Source: Hymenobacter jeollabukensis (GTDB lineage: Bacteria > Bacteroidota > Bacteroidia > Cytophagales > Hymenobacteraceae). From it: DNA of 64,000 nt. The first letter of the stretch is position 1. Every line of letters starts with the position of its first letter. The DNA lies in contig NZ_VAJM01000014.1 of assembly GCF_005771675.1 (NCBI RefSeq), positions 1-64,000 of the forward strand, written 5' to 3'. Positions 1-8,100 of the stretch are shown here, piece after piece. The notes below the pieces were generated by a model that saw nothing but the letters and a program-made list of their open reading frames with translations, was not told the DNA's origin and ran no database searches. Made by a program: the position numbers and the translations under genes.

Positions 1-78
1 GCCGTGGAGTATTTGTCCCATAGGGCCGTGCGGTAAGTAGCGTCAAAAGGTACACCACGACACCCTGGGACTATACAG

Positions 79-357
79 CTAGTCCTGCACCGGGCCGGTA
101 CTGGCTTCGGGGCTGCGGCCGATGGGCGAGCCCACGGAACTCTTCAGGGTTTCTTCGGTAATGTCGAGCGGCTCGCCGCGCTGCTTTTTGTCGCGCTCCA
201 GCGCGTCCACCAGCGCATCGTCGATGCGGTTGCTCATGCCGCTGCTGCTCTGGCTGCCGGGCTCGTTGGCGCGGTTGATTTCGGCGTCGGGCCGGGGTTG
301 GTCGGCGGAATTCGGGTGCTCAGTCATGGCGGCAAAAGGGTTTGGGTGAGAGGACAT
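79..357 (-). CDS. small hydrophilic protein, unknown function
   Basis: Encodes 92 residues with no signal peptide, membrane segment or cysteine. The protein is rich in Ser, Pro, Asn and Asp in its first half, and has a short helical-looking stretch (RIDDALVDALERDKKQRGE) near residues 43-62. I do not recognise a family. It lies 120 bp downstream of a second small hydrophilic protein on the same strand (478-750), with similar low-complexity Gln/Ser/Asn character, so the two may be cotranscribed. ATG start at 357; an alternative ATG lies ten codons further in. Could be a stress-related disordered protein, but nothing proves that. Confidence 0.5.
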   Translation of the reverse strand: MSSHPNPFAAMTEHPNSADQPRPDAEINRANEPGSQSSSGMSNRIDDALVDALERDKKQRGEPLDITEETLKSSVGSPIGRSPEASTGPVQD

Positions 358-477
358 GGAACTTGCCCCGCATACGCCAAAGGCGGGGGCATCGGTTGCG
401 ACGCCGCCCCGGCTTGCGCGGCAAACCGGGGCGGTAAAACCAGGTTGCGGTCAGCGAATTAGCTGGTGGCCGCCGCC

Positions 478-750
478 TTATTCGTCGCTGGCGTCGGATT
501 GCACACGGCTCTTGCCGTGCTTGTCGGTGGGCGCCGTGCCGGGTCCTTGGGCTTGGTCGCGGTTCAGGGCGGCGGTGCTGCTGTCCTCGGCTTCGTGGCG
601 CTGGCTCGGAATGCCCGACACCCCGCTGTGCACCGAGCGGTTGCCCTCGATGGAGCCGACGTGCTGGGCTTTGTCCGACGATTGATTGCTTTGCTGCTGG
701 CCCTGGTTCTGCGACGCCTTTGGGTCGTTTTGGCTGCGCTGATTCGACAT
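478..750 (-). CDS. small Gln/Ser-rich disordered protein, unknown function
   Basis: Encodes 90 residues from the ATG at 750 (MSNQRSQND). A longer open frame upstream, to 789, reads through sequence that looks non-coding. The first third is almost only Gln, Ser, Asn and Asp, and the whole protein lacks hydrophobic segments and cysteines, so it is predicted to be disordered and cytoplasmic. It is followed 120 bp later by another small hydrophilic protein on the same strand (79-357). No family recognised. Confidence 0.5.
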   Translation of the reverse strand: MSNQRSQNDPKASQNQGQQQSNQSSDKAQHVGSIEGNRSVHSGVSGIPSQRHEAEDSSTAALNRDQAQGPGTAPTDKHGKSRVQSDASDE

Positions 751-981
751 GAGTGAGAAGGTGTTTTGGGTGAGAAAAAGGCGCCACACGGGAAAACTTC
801 ACCAGGCGCCCATCGGCTGAGTGTACGCCCTGGCTGAAAGCGGGGTTGATGCAGGCTAGTAATTTTCCAGCCGCCGCTCTGGCTGTAGTGACCTGACAAT
901 CAACCAATGTCCCTGGCGGCTGCTCCCTTGCCGCAGCTCGGCTTCGCAGCCGATTTCACGCCCATTCGTAGACCTAAAAAA

Positions 982-1005
982 GCCCCATCCAGCGGCGGAT
1001 GGGGC
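982..1005 (-). terminator. rho-independent terminator of the cytochrome gene
   Basis: Perfect 9-bp stem GCCCCATCC / GGATGGGGC with a 6-base loop. On the minus strand it is followed by six T (the A run at 976-981). It lies about 30 bp beyond the stop of the cytochrome gene. Confidence 0.8.
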
Positions 1006-1036
1006 TTTGGGGGGTCAGGGTTCGGCGAGAGGCCAG

Positions 1037-2545
1037 CTACCCGCGGGGCACCCGGGCAGGACGCACCTGGGGCTGGCGAGTCTTGATTTTCGGCGGGGCA
1101 GACTTTGGCACGCTCATTTTTTGGGCCAACCCGAACACAAAGCTGTAGTCGGAGGCCAGGGTTTTGCCGGTGCTGGACTTGGCCAGGCTGTTGCCGTACT
1201 GGTGGCAAGACATGCACCCCTGCTGCAGCGCGTAGGTTTCGGACGCCAAGTTGCCCAGCACCGTCGGCTTGATGCCGCCCGTTGGCAGGGGCGTAGGGCG
1301 CGGGGCGGCCCCCGTAGGGTCGCTGGCCGGCGACGAGGGCCACTGGGTGCTCACCAGCCGGTAGTACTGAAACACCGACGCGGGATTGGCCGCCTTGATT
1401 TTTTGCTGGTAGCTCTGGTTGACGGCGGCCACTGCGTTGTCATCCGGAATGCCCGTCTTGCAGCGCAGGGCTTGCACGGGCGTCGTCAGCGAGTCCACGC
1501 CGGGCTGGGGACTCTGGTTGGCCAAGCAACCCTTGGGGTTGTTGACCCCGCACTGGTTGGGGCAGTTTTTATTGAAGAGCAGGTAATTGGTTTGCGGGTC
1601 TACGGGCTGGCCTTCCGTCGGGGCCAGGTCCACGTGCTCGAAGGTGGCCCAGGTAAACTGCGGGAAGTTAGGCGTCTTGCGAATGATGTGCAGCCCCACC
1701 AGCCCCAGGTAGGCCGGCTGGTAGTCGCCAAAAGTGGTTTTGCTGGCCGTCACCACCACTTGCTGCGGAATCAGGCCCTTGACGATTTTGTAACGCCCTT
1801 GGTACTGGGCCAGCTGCGCCGTCGGAATAACCCGCCAGGCGGCTTTCACTTCCACCGCGCCCGAAGGCCCGTACTGGTTGGTGCCGTCGGGCAGCCAGAT
1901 GCCCTGCTTCTGCGCGAAGGCCACCTGCGCGTCGGCATCGTAGAGCTTGTTGGTGGTGATGTACTTGAACTCGTCCTCGTTCAGGCGCACCTCGTACCAG
2001 ATCAGATTTCCGAGCTGGTCGGTCAGCCAGTTGCCCTGCGCCTGGATGATTTCTTCCTGGGCCTTGTCCGCGGCCGAAAGATTAGCCGACCGCAGCAAGC
2101 CGGCCCGGCTGCCCGGCTGCAGGCGTTTATCTACCTTGGAAATCATGCTGAAGCGCTTGGTCACGTTCTGGCTGGCCAGTTTTTGCAGGCCGGCTTGCCA
2201 GGGCCCGGGGGGCGTGCTGGCAAATACCTCGCTCACGTCCTTGTAAGTACCCCACACGCCCGGGCCGAAGTCGCCCGGCGTGCCGAACGAGCTGAACTGC
2301 TGCGTGGTATCGGGGCGCCCCGGATACGATGAGGCCGCCCAGTTCAGGGCAATAAACTCCTGCCAGGCAAAGGCATCGACGGAGCCCTGGTTGGCGACGA
2401 AATTATCCGATGGCAGCTGGTAAGGGGACGGTGCGGCACTGACTGGCGCGCTGGCTTGGGCGGGTGCGGCGGGCCGCATCTGGCTGGCAACCAGGGCGGC
2501 CACGCCCGCAAAAGCGCCCCCGATGAGATAAGGAGTAATTTTCAT
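1037..2545 (-). CDS. secreted mono-haem c-type cytochrome family protein
   Basis: Encodes 502 residues. An N-terminal hydrophobic segment (residues 5-25) looks like a signal peptide or anchor, so the protein should act outside the inner membrane. One haem-c attachment motif, CMSCH, lies at residues 444-448, with a possible distal Met in AQKM downstream. The middle part contains the WQEFIALNW pattern found in a family of large single-haem cytochromes better known from Proteobacteria. The gene is 29 bp downstream of the 569-residue protein at 2575-4284 on the same strand, so the pair probably forms an operon. The redox partner and substrate are unknown. The haem site is certain; the physiological role is not. 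Confidence 0.8.
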   Translation of the reverse strand: MKITPYLIGGAFAGVAALVASQMRPAAPAQASAPVSAAPSPYQLPSDNFVANQGSVDAFAWQEFIALNWAASSYPGRPDTTQQFSSFGTPGDFGPGVWGTYKDVSEVFASTPPGPWQAGLQKLASQNVTKRFSMISKVDKRLQPGSRAGLLRSANLSAADKAQEEIIQAQGNWLTDQLGNLIWYEVRLNEDEFKYITTNKLYDADAQVAFAQKQGIWLPDGTNQYGPSGAVEVKAAWRVIPTAQLAQYQGRYKIVKGLIPQQVVVTASKTTFGDYQPAYLGLVGLHIIRKTPNFPQFTWATFEHVDLAPTEGQPVDPQTNYLLFNKNCPNQCGVNNPKGCLANQSPQPGVDSLTTPVQALRCKTGIPDDNAVAAVNQSYQQKIKAANPASVFQYYRLVSTQWPSSPASDPTGAAPRPTPLPTGGIKPTVLGNLASETYALQQGCMSCHQYGNSLAKSSTGKTLASDYSFVFGLAQKMSVPKSAPPKIKTRQPQVRPARVPRG

Positions 2546-2574
2546 GGCGGTAAAGCGGTGGCTGAAGCCCGGGT

Positions 2575-4284
2575 TTAGAAGCGGCTAAGACGGTGTTGGG
2601 CTCGGGCGGCTACGGGCGCAGCGGCCGGGGCCGGCACAATCTGCAGGTAGCCGGGCGCGGGCACGCCCTGCTGCCCGGAGGCGCCGAGCAACAGCGCCCG
2701 TTCGCCCACCGCCGCATCGGGGGCCACGCTGATGGTGAGCGTGAACAGCTGCGCCGCGTCGTCGAAGGCGGTAACCGTAGCGGTGACCCCGTCGCCAAAC
2801 GAGAGGGTGGTTTGCGCATCGACGTTGCTGGCCGCCAGGGACACGTTGGTGCGCGTCTGGCCCTGGGCCAGGGTCAGAATCTGGGGCGTGAGGTTGGCAA
2901 AGCGGTCCAGCTGATTGGCCAGGCTAGCCTGGTACACGCCCATGTCCATGAGGAACGAGGGCACCGGCAGCGTCGCGGCTGCCGGGGCGTCCTGCACGCA
3001 CTGCAGGTTTTGAACCGGTGCGGTGGCGGGCAACCCGATGGCCGCCAGTTGCACCTGCAGAAACTCGACCAACTGCGCCCCGTATCGCACCGGCCCGGTG
3101 TAAGCCTCCCCGTAAGCGCTGGTGTACTGCATCGTCAGGTCACTGACGGTAAAGCCCCAATCCTCGGGAATGGCGAAGACCAAGTGCAGCGCCGCGTTGT
3201 TAGGGTAGCCGGCGTACTGCGCCGTGCCGCGCGTCACCGTCCAGCAGTCCATCAGGGTTTTGCCGGCGGGCAGCGCCTTTGGGGCGCTGAATGCGGCCGT
3301 AAAAGTCCCGGCGTCGGGCAACTGCAGGTACAGCCCGACCGGGTCGAGCAGCGTAACCTGGTTGGGCTGGCCGCCACCATTGAACACCACTTGGTTGACG
3401 CTCTGGCCGATGTGCGGGTCGCTGTTGCGGTTGGGCTGCCCGTACTGCGCGCAGCAGATCAGCTTATCGGCCACGGTAATGTGAGAAGCGCCGTTGTAGC
3501 GCTGAATGGTGGCGGCGCCGGCCAGGTAGATTTCGGCGCCCAGCGAGTTGGGCGGGCTCGTCAGGTGCATGGCCCCGCCCTGCGAGCCGGCGCCTTGGTC
3601 GTAGGCGGCCTTGGTGCCGCTGTTCCACTTGTTGATGGGGTTGTAGGCCGGGCGCTGGGTTTGCGGGTCGATAACCGGCTGCCCGGCGGCGTCGCGCAGG
3701 TACAGGTCGGCGGCCTGCACTTCTTTGGTGCCCAGCGTCTGCTGGTACAGCGTCACGACCAGGTCGGGGCTCACGTTCCAGAGCAGAAACCAGTATTCGG
3801 GGTTTTCGCAGGTGAACATCACCGAGGTAATGTTGCCGGCGGCATTGCGCGTGACGGCCCACTCGCAGTACTCGTCTTGCCACCCGCGCGGCCCGTAGGG
3901 CTTGAACGCCACGTAGGTCGGCGTGGCGGAGCAGGGGTTCTGCGGGCATTGCAGGCCCGCGACGCCCTCATCGGCAAACTTCCAGCGGTCCGTCAGCCCG
4001 TACTGCGCCTGCAGATAAGCATTCAGGCGGTTGGGGAAGGCGTTCCACTGCACTGGGGCCGGCGCCAGCGCCGCCTCGTCGATGTCCATGCCCAGGGGAT
4101 TGAAGTACAAGGCGCGGGGCGAGTCGTTGACGGCCGTCCAGGGGTTGCCGAGCTGGGACGTTTCGACGGAACGGTTGACGAAAGCGCTCCAGCTTTGCTC
4201 AAACGCCGCGCGCAGCTCTGGTTGCTGCTGAAAGTCGCGGACGGCTTGGCCGGCTGGGGTAGAGAACTGCGTAAAAACGGGCAT
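2575..4284 (-). CDS. large conserved protein of unknown function, operon partner of a cytochrome
   Basis: Encodes 569 residues from the ATG at 4284 (MPVFTQFSTP). I rejected the ATG ten codons upstream because the extra residues are low-complexity. There is no obvious signal peptide. The first ~450 residues contain several Cys (CPQNPC, YCEWAV, FTCENPEYW, ICCAQYG) and many aromatic residues, with no domain I can name. Residues about 475-555 look like an all-beta Ig/IPT-type module (LTPQILTLAQGQT...). The downstream neighbour, 29 bp away, is the haem protein, so it may be a partner or modifying protein for it. That is inference from gene order only. Confidence 0.7.
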   Translation of the reverse strand: MPVFTQFSTPAGQAVRDFQQQPELRAAFEQSWSAFVNRSVETSQLGNPWTAVNDSPRALYFNPLGMDIDEAALAPAPVQWNAFPNRLNAYLQAQYGLTDRWKFADEGVAGLQCPQNPCSATPTYVAFKPYGPRGWQDEYCEWAVTRNAAGNITSVMFTCENPEYWFLLWNVSPDLVVTLYQQTLGTKEVQAADLYLRDAAGQPVIDPQTQRPAYNPINKWNSGTKAAYDQGAGSQGGAMHLTSPPNSLGAEIYLAGAATIQRYNGASHITVADKLICCAQYGQPNRNSDPHIGQSVNQVVFNGGGQPNQVTLLDPVGLYLQLPDAGTFTAAFSAPKALPAGKTLMDCWTVTRGTAQYAGYPNNAALHLVFAIPEDWGFTVSDLTMQYTSAYGEAYTGPVRYGAQLVEFLQVQLAAIGLPATAPVQNLQCVQDAPAAATLPVPSFLMDMGVYQASLANQLDRFANLTPQILTLAQGQTRTNVSLAASNVDAQTTLSFGDGVTATVTAFDDAAQLFTLTISVAPDAAVGERALLLGASGQQGVPAPGYLQIVPAPAAAPVAARAQHRLSRF

Positions 4285-4528
4285 AAGTGGTAAAGGCTGG
4301 GGTGAACACCACAAAGCAACCCGAACCAGGCGCTTGCCCTGCGGGTAGATGTACCCGTTTTCGGGGCACCGCTGCGCCCGTAGAAATACTCACTTACCGT
4401 CGAGCTACCGCCGGACCAGAGGGGCATTTTGCCACCGGAAAGCCGTTTTTTTTGCTAGTTACCTGGCCGATCAAGGCCGCCGCCGGTTACTATTTCGTAC
4501 ACGCTGTTCAGCCGCTTTCCCGCACTGT

Positions 4529-5842
4529 ATGCCCGAGCTTACCCTCTCCCCGCCCCTGGCCGCCCGCGCCACTTTCGCCGCCCGCTACACCGCCGTGCGG
4601 GCCCAGACCGCGGCCCTCTGCCGCCCCCTGCTGCCCGAGGATACCGTGGTGCAGCCCGTCATCGACGTGAGCCCGCCCAAGTGGCACCTGGCGCACACCA
4701 CCTGGTTTTTCGAAACCTTCCTGCTGCAGGAGCACCTGCCCGGCTACGAGCGGTTTCACCCCCAGTACGCCTACCTGTTCAACTCCTACTACAACTCCCT
4801 CGGCTCGCGCGTGAACCGGGCCGACCGCGGCACCATCTCGCGCCCGGCCCTTGCCGACGTGTACCGCTACCGCGCCTACGTCGACGAGCACATGCAGCGC
4901 CTGCTGACGGACGGCGACGAAGCCCGCTTCGCCGAAGTGCTGGAGCTGGGGCTGCAGCACGAGCAGCAGCACCAGGAGCTGCTGGTCACCGACATCAAGT
5001 ACATCCTGAGTACCAACCCGTTGGCGCCGTCTTATTTCGGACCGGAGCACGCGGCCCCGGCTCCGCAGCCTGCCCTGCCCGCCGCTAGCTGGCTGCCCGT
5101 GCCCGGCGGTGTGGGCCGCATCGGCTTTCAGCCCGAAGCCGGCGACGCACCGGGTTTCTGCTTCGACAACGAGCTGGACGCGCACCCGGTGTACGTGGCC
5201 CCGTTTGAGCTGCAGAACCGCCTGGTGACCAACGCCGAGTACCTGGCCTTCGTGGAGGCCGGCGGCTACCAGGATTTCCGCTACTGGCTGGGGGAAGGCT
5301 GGGACCGGGTGCAGACCGAGGGCTGGCAGGCCCCGCTGTACTGGGTGCGCCCCGAGGCGGCGGGCGGGGCGTGGCAGCGCTTCACCCACCACGGCCTGCA
5401 GCCCCTGGACCCGGCCGCGCCCGTCACCCACATCAGCTTCTACGAGGCCGACGCCTACGCCCACTGGGCCGGCGCCCGCCTGCCCACCGAGCCCGAATGG
5501 GAGCTGGCGGCCCGGCACTTCGGGGCCGATGCGGCCGGCGGCAACTTCGTGGAAAGCCAGCGCTACGACCCCAGGCCGCTGCCCGCCGACGCCGACCCGG
5601 CCCGCTGCCACCAGCTGCTCGGCGACTGTTGGGAGTGGACGTACTCGGCCTACCACCCCTACCCCGGCTACCGCAAGGCCGCCGGCGCCCTGGGCGAGTA
5701 CAACGGCAAGTTCATGATCAACCAGCTGGTGCTGCGCGGCGGCTCCTGCGCCACGCCCGAAAGCCACATTCGCCTGAGCTACCGCAACTTCTTCCACGCC
5801 GACAAGCGCTGGCAGTACACCGGCATCCGCCTGGCGCGGTAA
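4529..5842 (+). CDS. egtB: ergothioneine biosynthesis protein EgtB (sulfoxide synthase)
   Basis: Encodes 437 residues from the ATG at 4529. The non-haem iron enzyme joins a thiol donor to the betaine of histidine and oxidises the sulfur in ergothioneine synthesis. The N-terminal DinB-like part carries the expected iron ligands: His56 in HLAHTTWFFE, and His144 and His148 in HEQQHQELL. The C-terminal half is a formylglycine-generating-enzyme-like domain ending in GDCWEWTYSAY, LRGGSC and SYRNFF. Length and order match the family. egtD follows 76 bp downstream on the same strand. No egtC amidotransferase or egtA lies in the window, which fits EgtB enzymes that use cysteine directly rather than gamma-glutamylcysteine, but that subtype is inference. 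Confidence 0.93.
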   Translation: MPELTLSPPLAARATFAARYTAVRAQTAALCRPLLPEDTVVQPVIDVSPPKWHLAHTTWFFETFLLQEHLPGYERFHPQYAYLFNSYYNSLGSRVNRADRGTISRPALADVYRYRAYVDEHMQRLLTDGDEARFAEVLELGLQHEQQHQELLVTDIKYILSTNPLAPSYFGPEHAAPAPQPALPAASWLPVPGGVGRIGFQPEAGDAPGFCFDNELDAHPVYVAPFELQNRLVTNAEYLAFVEAGGYQDFRYWLGEGWDRVQTEGWQAPLYWVRPEAAGGAWQRFTHHGLQPLDPAAPVTHISFYEADAYAHWAGARLPTEPEWELAARHFGADAAGGNFVESQRYDPRPLPADADPARCHQLLGDCWEWTYSAYHPYPGYRKAAGALGEYNGKFMINQLVLRGGSCATPESHIRLSYRNFFHADKRWQYTGIRLAR

Positions 5843-5847
5843 GCGCG

Positions 5848-5876
5848 TTTTTCGTTTTTTGTTGTTCGTTTTTCGG
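5848..5876. repeat. T-rich arm of an imperfect inverted repeat after the egtB stop
   Basis: Words of the type GTTTTTCG / GTTGTTCG begin six bases after the egtB stop codon. The complementary words (CGAACAACGAACAACG) occur at 5991-6029, inside the 5' end of the egtD frame. Confidence 0.6.
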
Positions 5877-5918
5877 CGCTGGCCTCTCTCACTGGCGCCG
5901 GCATTCTTTTCCTGCCTT

Positions 5919-6965
5919 ATGGCCCTTTCCCTCCCCGACCAAACCACTACCTCGCAGCCCGCATTTCCGTCCGAATCCAACGAATCGGAACCGAACAACG
6001 AACAACGAAAAACCAACAACGAAGAACTAGCGGCGCACGTTTTGGCGGGCCTCACGCGGCAGCCGCGCGCCCTCTCGTCGATGTACTTCTACGACGCGGT
6101 GGGCAGCGAGCTGTTTCAGCAGATCATGGCCCTGCCGGAGTACTACCCCACCCGCACCGAATTCGGCCTGCTCACCCGGCACCGCGCCGCCATGGCAGCG
6201 GCCCTGACCTCCGCCGACGGGCAGCCCCTGCACCTGCTGGAGCTGGGCGCCGGCGACGGGCTCAAAACCAAAATCCTGCTGCGCGAGCTGCTGGCCGCCG
6301 GCACCGATTTCACCTACGCCCCCGTCGATATTTCGCCCACGGCGGTGGAAGGCCTGGCCGAAAGCCTGCGCACCGAGCTGCCGACGCTGCGCGTGCAGCC
6401 GCTGGTGGCCGAGTACACCGCCGCGCTGGCTGGTCTGCGCGGGCAGCCGGGGCGCAAGGCCGTGCTCTTCCTTGGCTCCAACATCGGCAACTTCCCGCCC
6501 GAGGCCCGGCAGCAGTTCCTCGCCGCCCTGGCTGCCCAGCTCGGGCCCGACGACCGGCTGCTGTTCGGCTTCGACCTGCGCAAGGACCCGCGCCAGATCC
6601 GGGCGGCCTACGACGACGCGCAGGGCGTGACGGCAGCCTTCAACCTGAACCTGCTCACCCGCCTCAACCGCGAGCTGCAGGCCGATTTCGACCTCGCGGC
6701 CTGGGAGCATTTCGCCGATTACGACCCGCTGACCGGGGCCATGCGCTCCTTCCTGGTCAGCCGCCGGGCCCAGCAGGTGCGCATCGGCGCCCTCGGCCGC
6801 AGCTTCGACTTCGCGGCCTGGGAAGCCATTCACACCGAAAACTCCTACAAGTTCACCCTGCCGCAGATCGAGCAACTGGCCGCCGCCGCCGGGCTGCGGG
6901 TGCTCACCGCTTTCCAGGATGAGCAGCAGTGGTTTGCCGACGTGATGCTGGCGCCGGTGCCCTAA
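5919..6965 (+). CDS. egtD: L-histidine N-alpha-methyltransferase EgtD
   Basis: Encodes 348 residues. SAM-dependent trimethylation of histidine to hercynine, the first step of ergothioneine synthesis, which feeds EgtB encoded just upstream. Family motifs are clear: FYDAVGSELF and LPEYYPTRTE near the N-terminus, the SAM loop LELGAGDGLKTK, then LFLGSNIGNF and AFNLNLLTRLNRELQADFD. The ATG at 5919 is the only usable ATG before the conserved region. It adds about 35 residues whose last part (PNNEQRKTNNEE) is encoded by an intergenic-type repeat (5991-6029), so the N-terminal extension is probably not part of the fold. The next ATG (6080) would remove conserved sequence. Confidence 0.92.
   Translation: MALSLPDQTTTSQPAFPSESNESEPNNEQRKTNNEELAAHVLAGLTRQPRALSSMYFYDAVGSELFQQIMALPEYYPTRTEFGLLTRHRAAMAAALTSADGQPLHLLELGAGDGLKTKILLRELLAAGTDFTYAPVDISPTAVEGLAESLRTELPTLRVQPLVAEYTAALAGLRGQPGRKAVLFLGSNIGNFPPEARQQFLAALAAQLGPDDRLLFGFDLRKDPRQIRAAYDDAQGVTAAFNLNLLTRLNRELQADFDLAAWEHFADYDPLTGAMRSFLVSRRAQQVRIGALGRSFDFAAWEAIHTENSYKFTLPQIEQLAAAAGLRVLTAFQDEQQWFADVMLAPVP
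5991..6029. repeat. A-rich inverted-repeat arm read as codons of egtD
   Basis: Repeats of the word CGAACAA/CAACGAA, complementary in type to the arm at 5848-5876. It falls in the reading frame of egtD and gives an Asn/Thr/Glu/Lys-rich stretch absent from the family core. Confidence 0.6.
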
Positions 6966-6969
6966 ACGC

Positions 6970-7010
6970 ACGGGCGCCGGCCGCGTAGCGGATACGCGGC
7001 CGGCGCCCGT
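6970..7010. terminator. strong hairpin between convergent genes
   Basis: Perfect 18-bp G+C-rich stem with a 5-base loop (6988-6992), starting five bases after the egtD stop and placed between convergent egtD and the lipoprotein gene. No T run follows on the plus strand, so it may work as a processing or transcript-stabilising hairpin rather than a classic terminator. Confidence 0.65.
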
Positions 7011-7046
7011 AGCGGGCCGACCTGACTTGCGGCCAGCGGCTCGCCT

Positions 7047-7646
7047 CTAATACCGCCCGACGGTGGAGGAAATCGTGTTGTAATACTGGCACAGCAGAGC
7101 GTAACCGGCCGTGGTCAGGTCGCCCGAGCCGGGTACCACGTACTTCAGAGTCCCGTCCGTATTCTGCTCGGTCCACAGCTGGCTGATGCTCGTCAGATAG
7201 CCGCTTATCTGGTTGAATTTACGGGTATCGGCGTTTATCACGACCTCATAATAGTTGTCCAGTACCACCGCCTTGCCGCCGCCCCGGCCTACCAGCGAGG
7301 GATAGAAGGAAAAGGTGTCGGACGTGTGTTGCAGGGTCCGCACGTCGAAGGTGAACGAGGTGGCCTGCAGAAAAGCGACATCTGTCCGGCTCAGTCCGCC
7401 GCCTACTTGGTCGAGCACCGCGGTGGCCTTCAGGGTTCCATCGATAAAAAAGGTATTCACCCGCAGCGTGGCCGTAAACGGCTTGGCGTCATAGGTCCCG
7501 GTCACACGGGCTTCAATCCCGCGGTCCTTGCTCACGCCGTCCTGAACTGAGCTGATGCTCTGCTCCGGCAGCACTGTTGCCTTGTCACACCCGGTGGCAA
7601 AAAACAAACTCCCAATGACCAGCATGATGTACGGTATTTTTTTCAT
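7047..7646 (-). CDS. predicted lipoprotein, unknown function
   Basis: Encodes 199 residues beginning with a lipoprotein signal peptide (MKKIPYIMLVIGSLFFATGC), so the mature protein starts at the Cys and is membrane-anchored. The rest looks all-beta (VTGTYDAKPFTATLRVNTFF, FTFDVRTLQHTS) with no enzyme motif I can name. It is monocistronic, facing egtD, with an A+T-rich upstream region of about 450 bp. Its codon use is somewhat less G+C-rich than the neighbours. Confidence 0.75.
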   Translation of the reverse strand: MKKIPYIMLVIGSLFFATGCDKATVLPEQSISSVQDGVSKDRGIEARVTGTYDAKPFTATLRVNTFFIDGTLKATAVLDQVGGGLSRTDVAFLQATSFTFDVRTLQHTSDTFSFYPSLVGRGGGKAVVLDNYYEVVINADTRKFNQISGYLTSISQLWTEQNTDGTLKYVVPGSGDLTTAGYALLCQYYNTISSTVGRY

Positions 7647-8100
7647 GACTGCGAGGGATTTAGTGGTTGAATCGCCAGTTCAAATTCCACTTTTTTATTA
7701 ATAAAATTAAATAAAATGAACATGTATTTTATCAGATCTGCAATCAAAATTGATTATTTATATATTTGATAATCAATAATTTAACCTCAAAAATAACCTT
7801 GAGCACAAATTAATCGAAGGCAATATTCTCTGCATTATCCAACTCCTTATTCCGACAATAATTATCTCATCCTGAAATCCTTACAGTAATCTGCTCAACT
7901 CGTTCAACAACTTCGATTGTTCTAGTAACTGATGGCATCCTGCTCCGCTGCTATCAACCAGCCCGGGTACAATGATTATACTTTGAATTTCAGCTGTTTA
8001 TCTCAATAGCAGACCTGCGAGAACAGCCGTGCCGGCTTGGCGCCGCTTCGGGGCACCCGGGGTAGTTCCGCTACCTTTGCGCCCCTTTACTGCTCCGCTT
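7647..8100. other. A+T-rich intergenic region
   Basis: About 450 bp between the divergent lipoprotein (-) and MATE (+) genes. It is strikingly A+T-rich from about 7680 to 8000, with long A/T runs. I see no coding frame, tRNA or clear repeat. It should hold the promoter of the lipoprotein gene; the right end holds the MATE promoter box. Confidence 0.6.
8072..8079 (+). promoter_or_regulatory. Bacteroidota -7 box (TACCTTTG) for the MATE gene
   Basis: Exact match to TAnnTTTG, 21 bp before the ATG chosen for the MATE gene at 8101. No convincing -33 TTG at the usual distance. Confidence 0.5.

Noticed and set aside
2593-4293. 566-residue plus-strand open frame
   Set aside because: It is antisense to the better supported 569-residue protein and has the Gly/Arg/His-rich look of a G+C-driven shadow. 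The same holds for other long antisense frames, e.g. 44789-47242.
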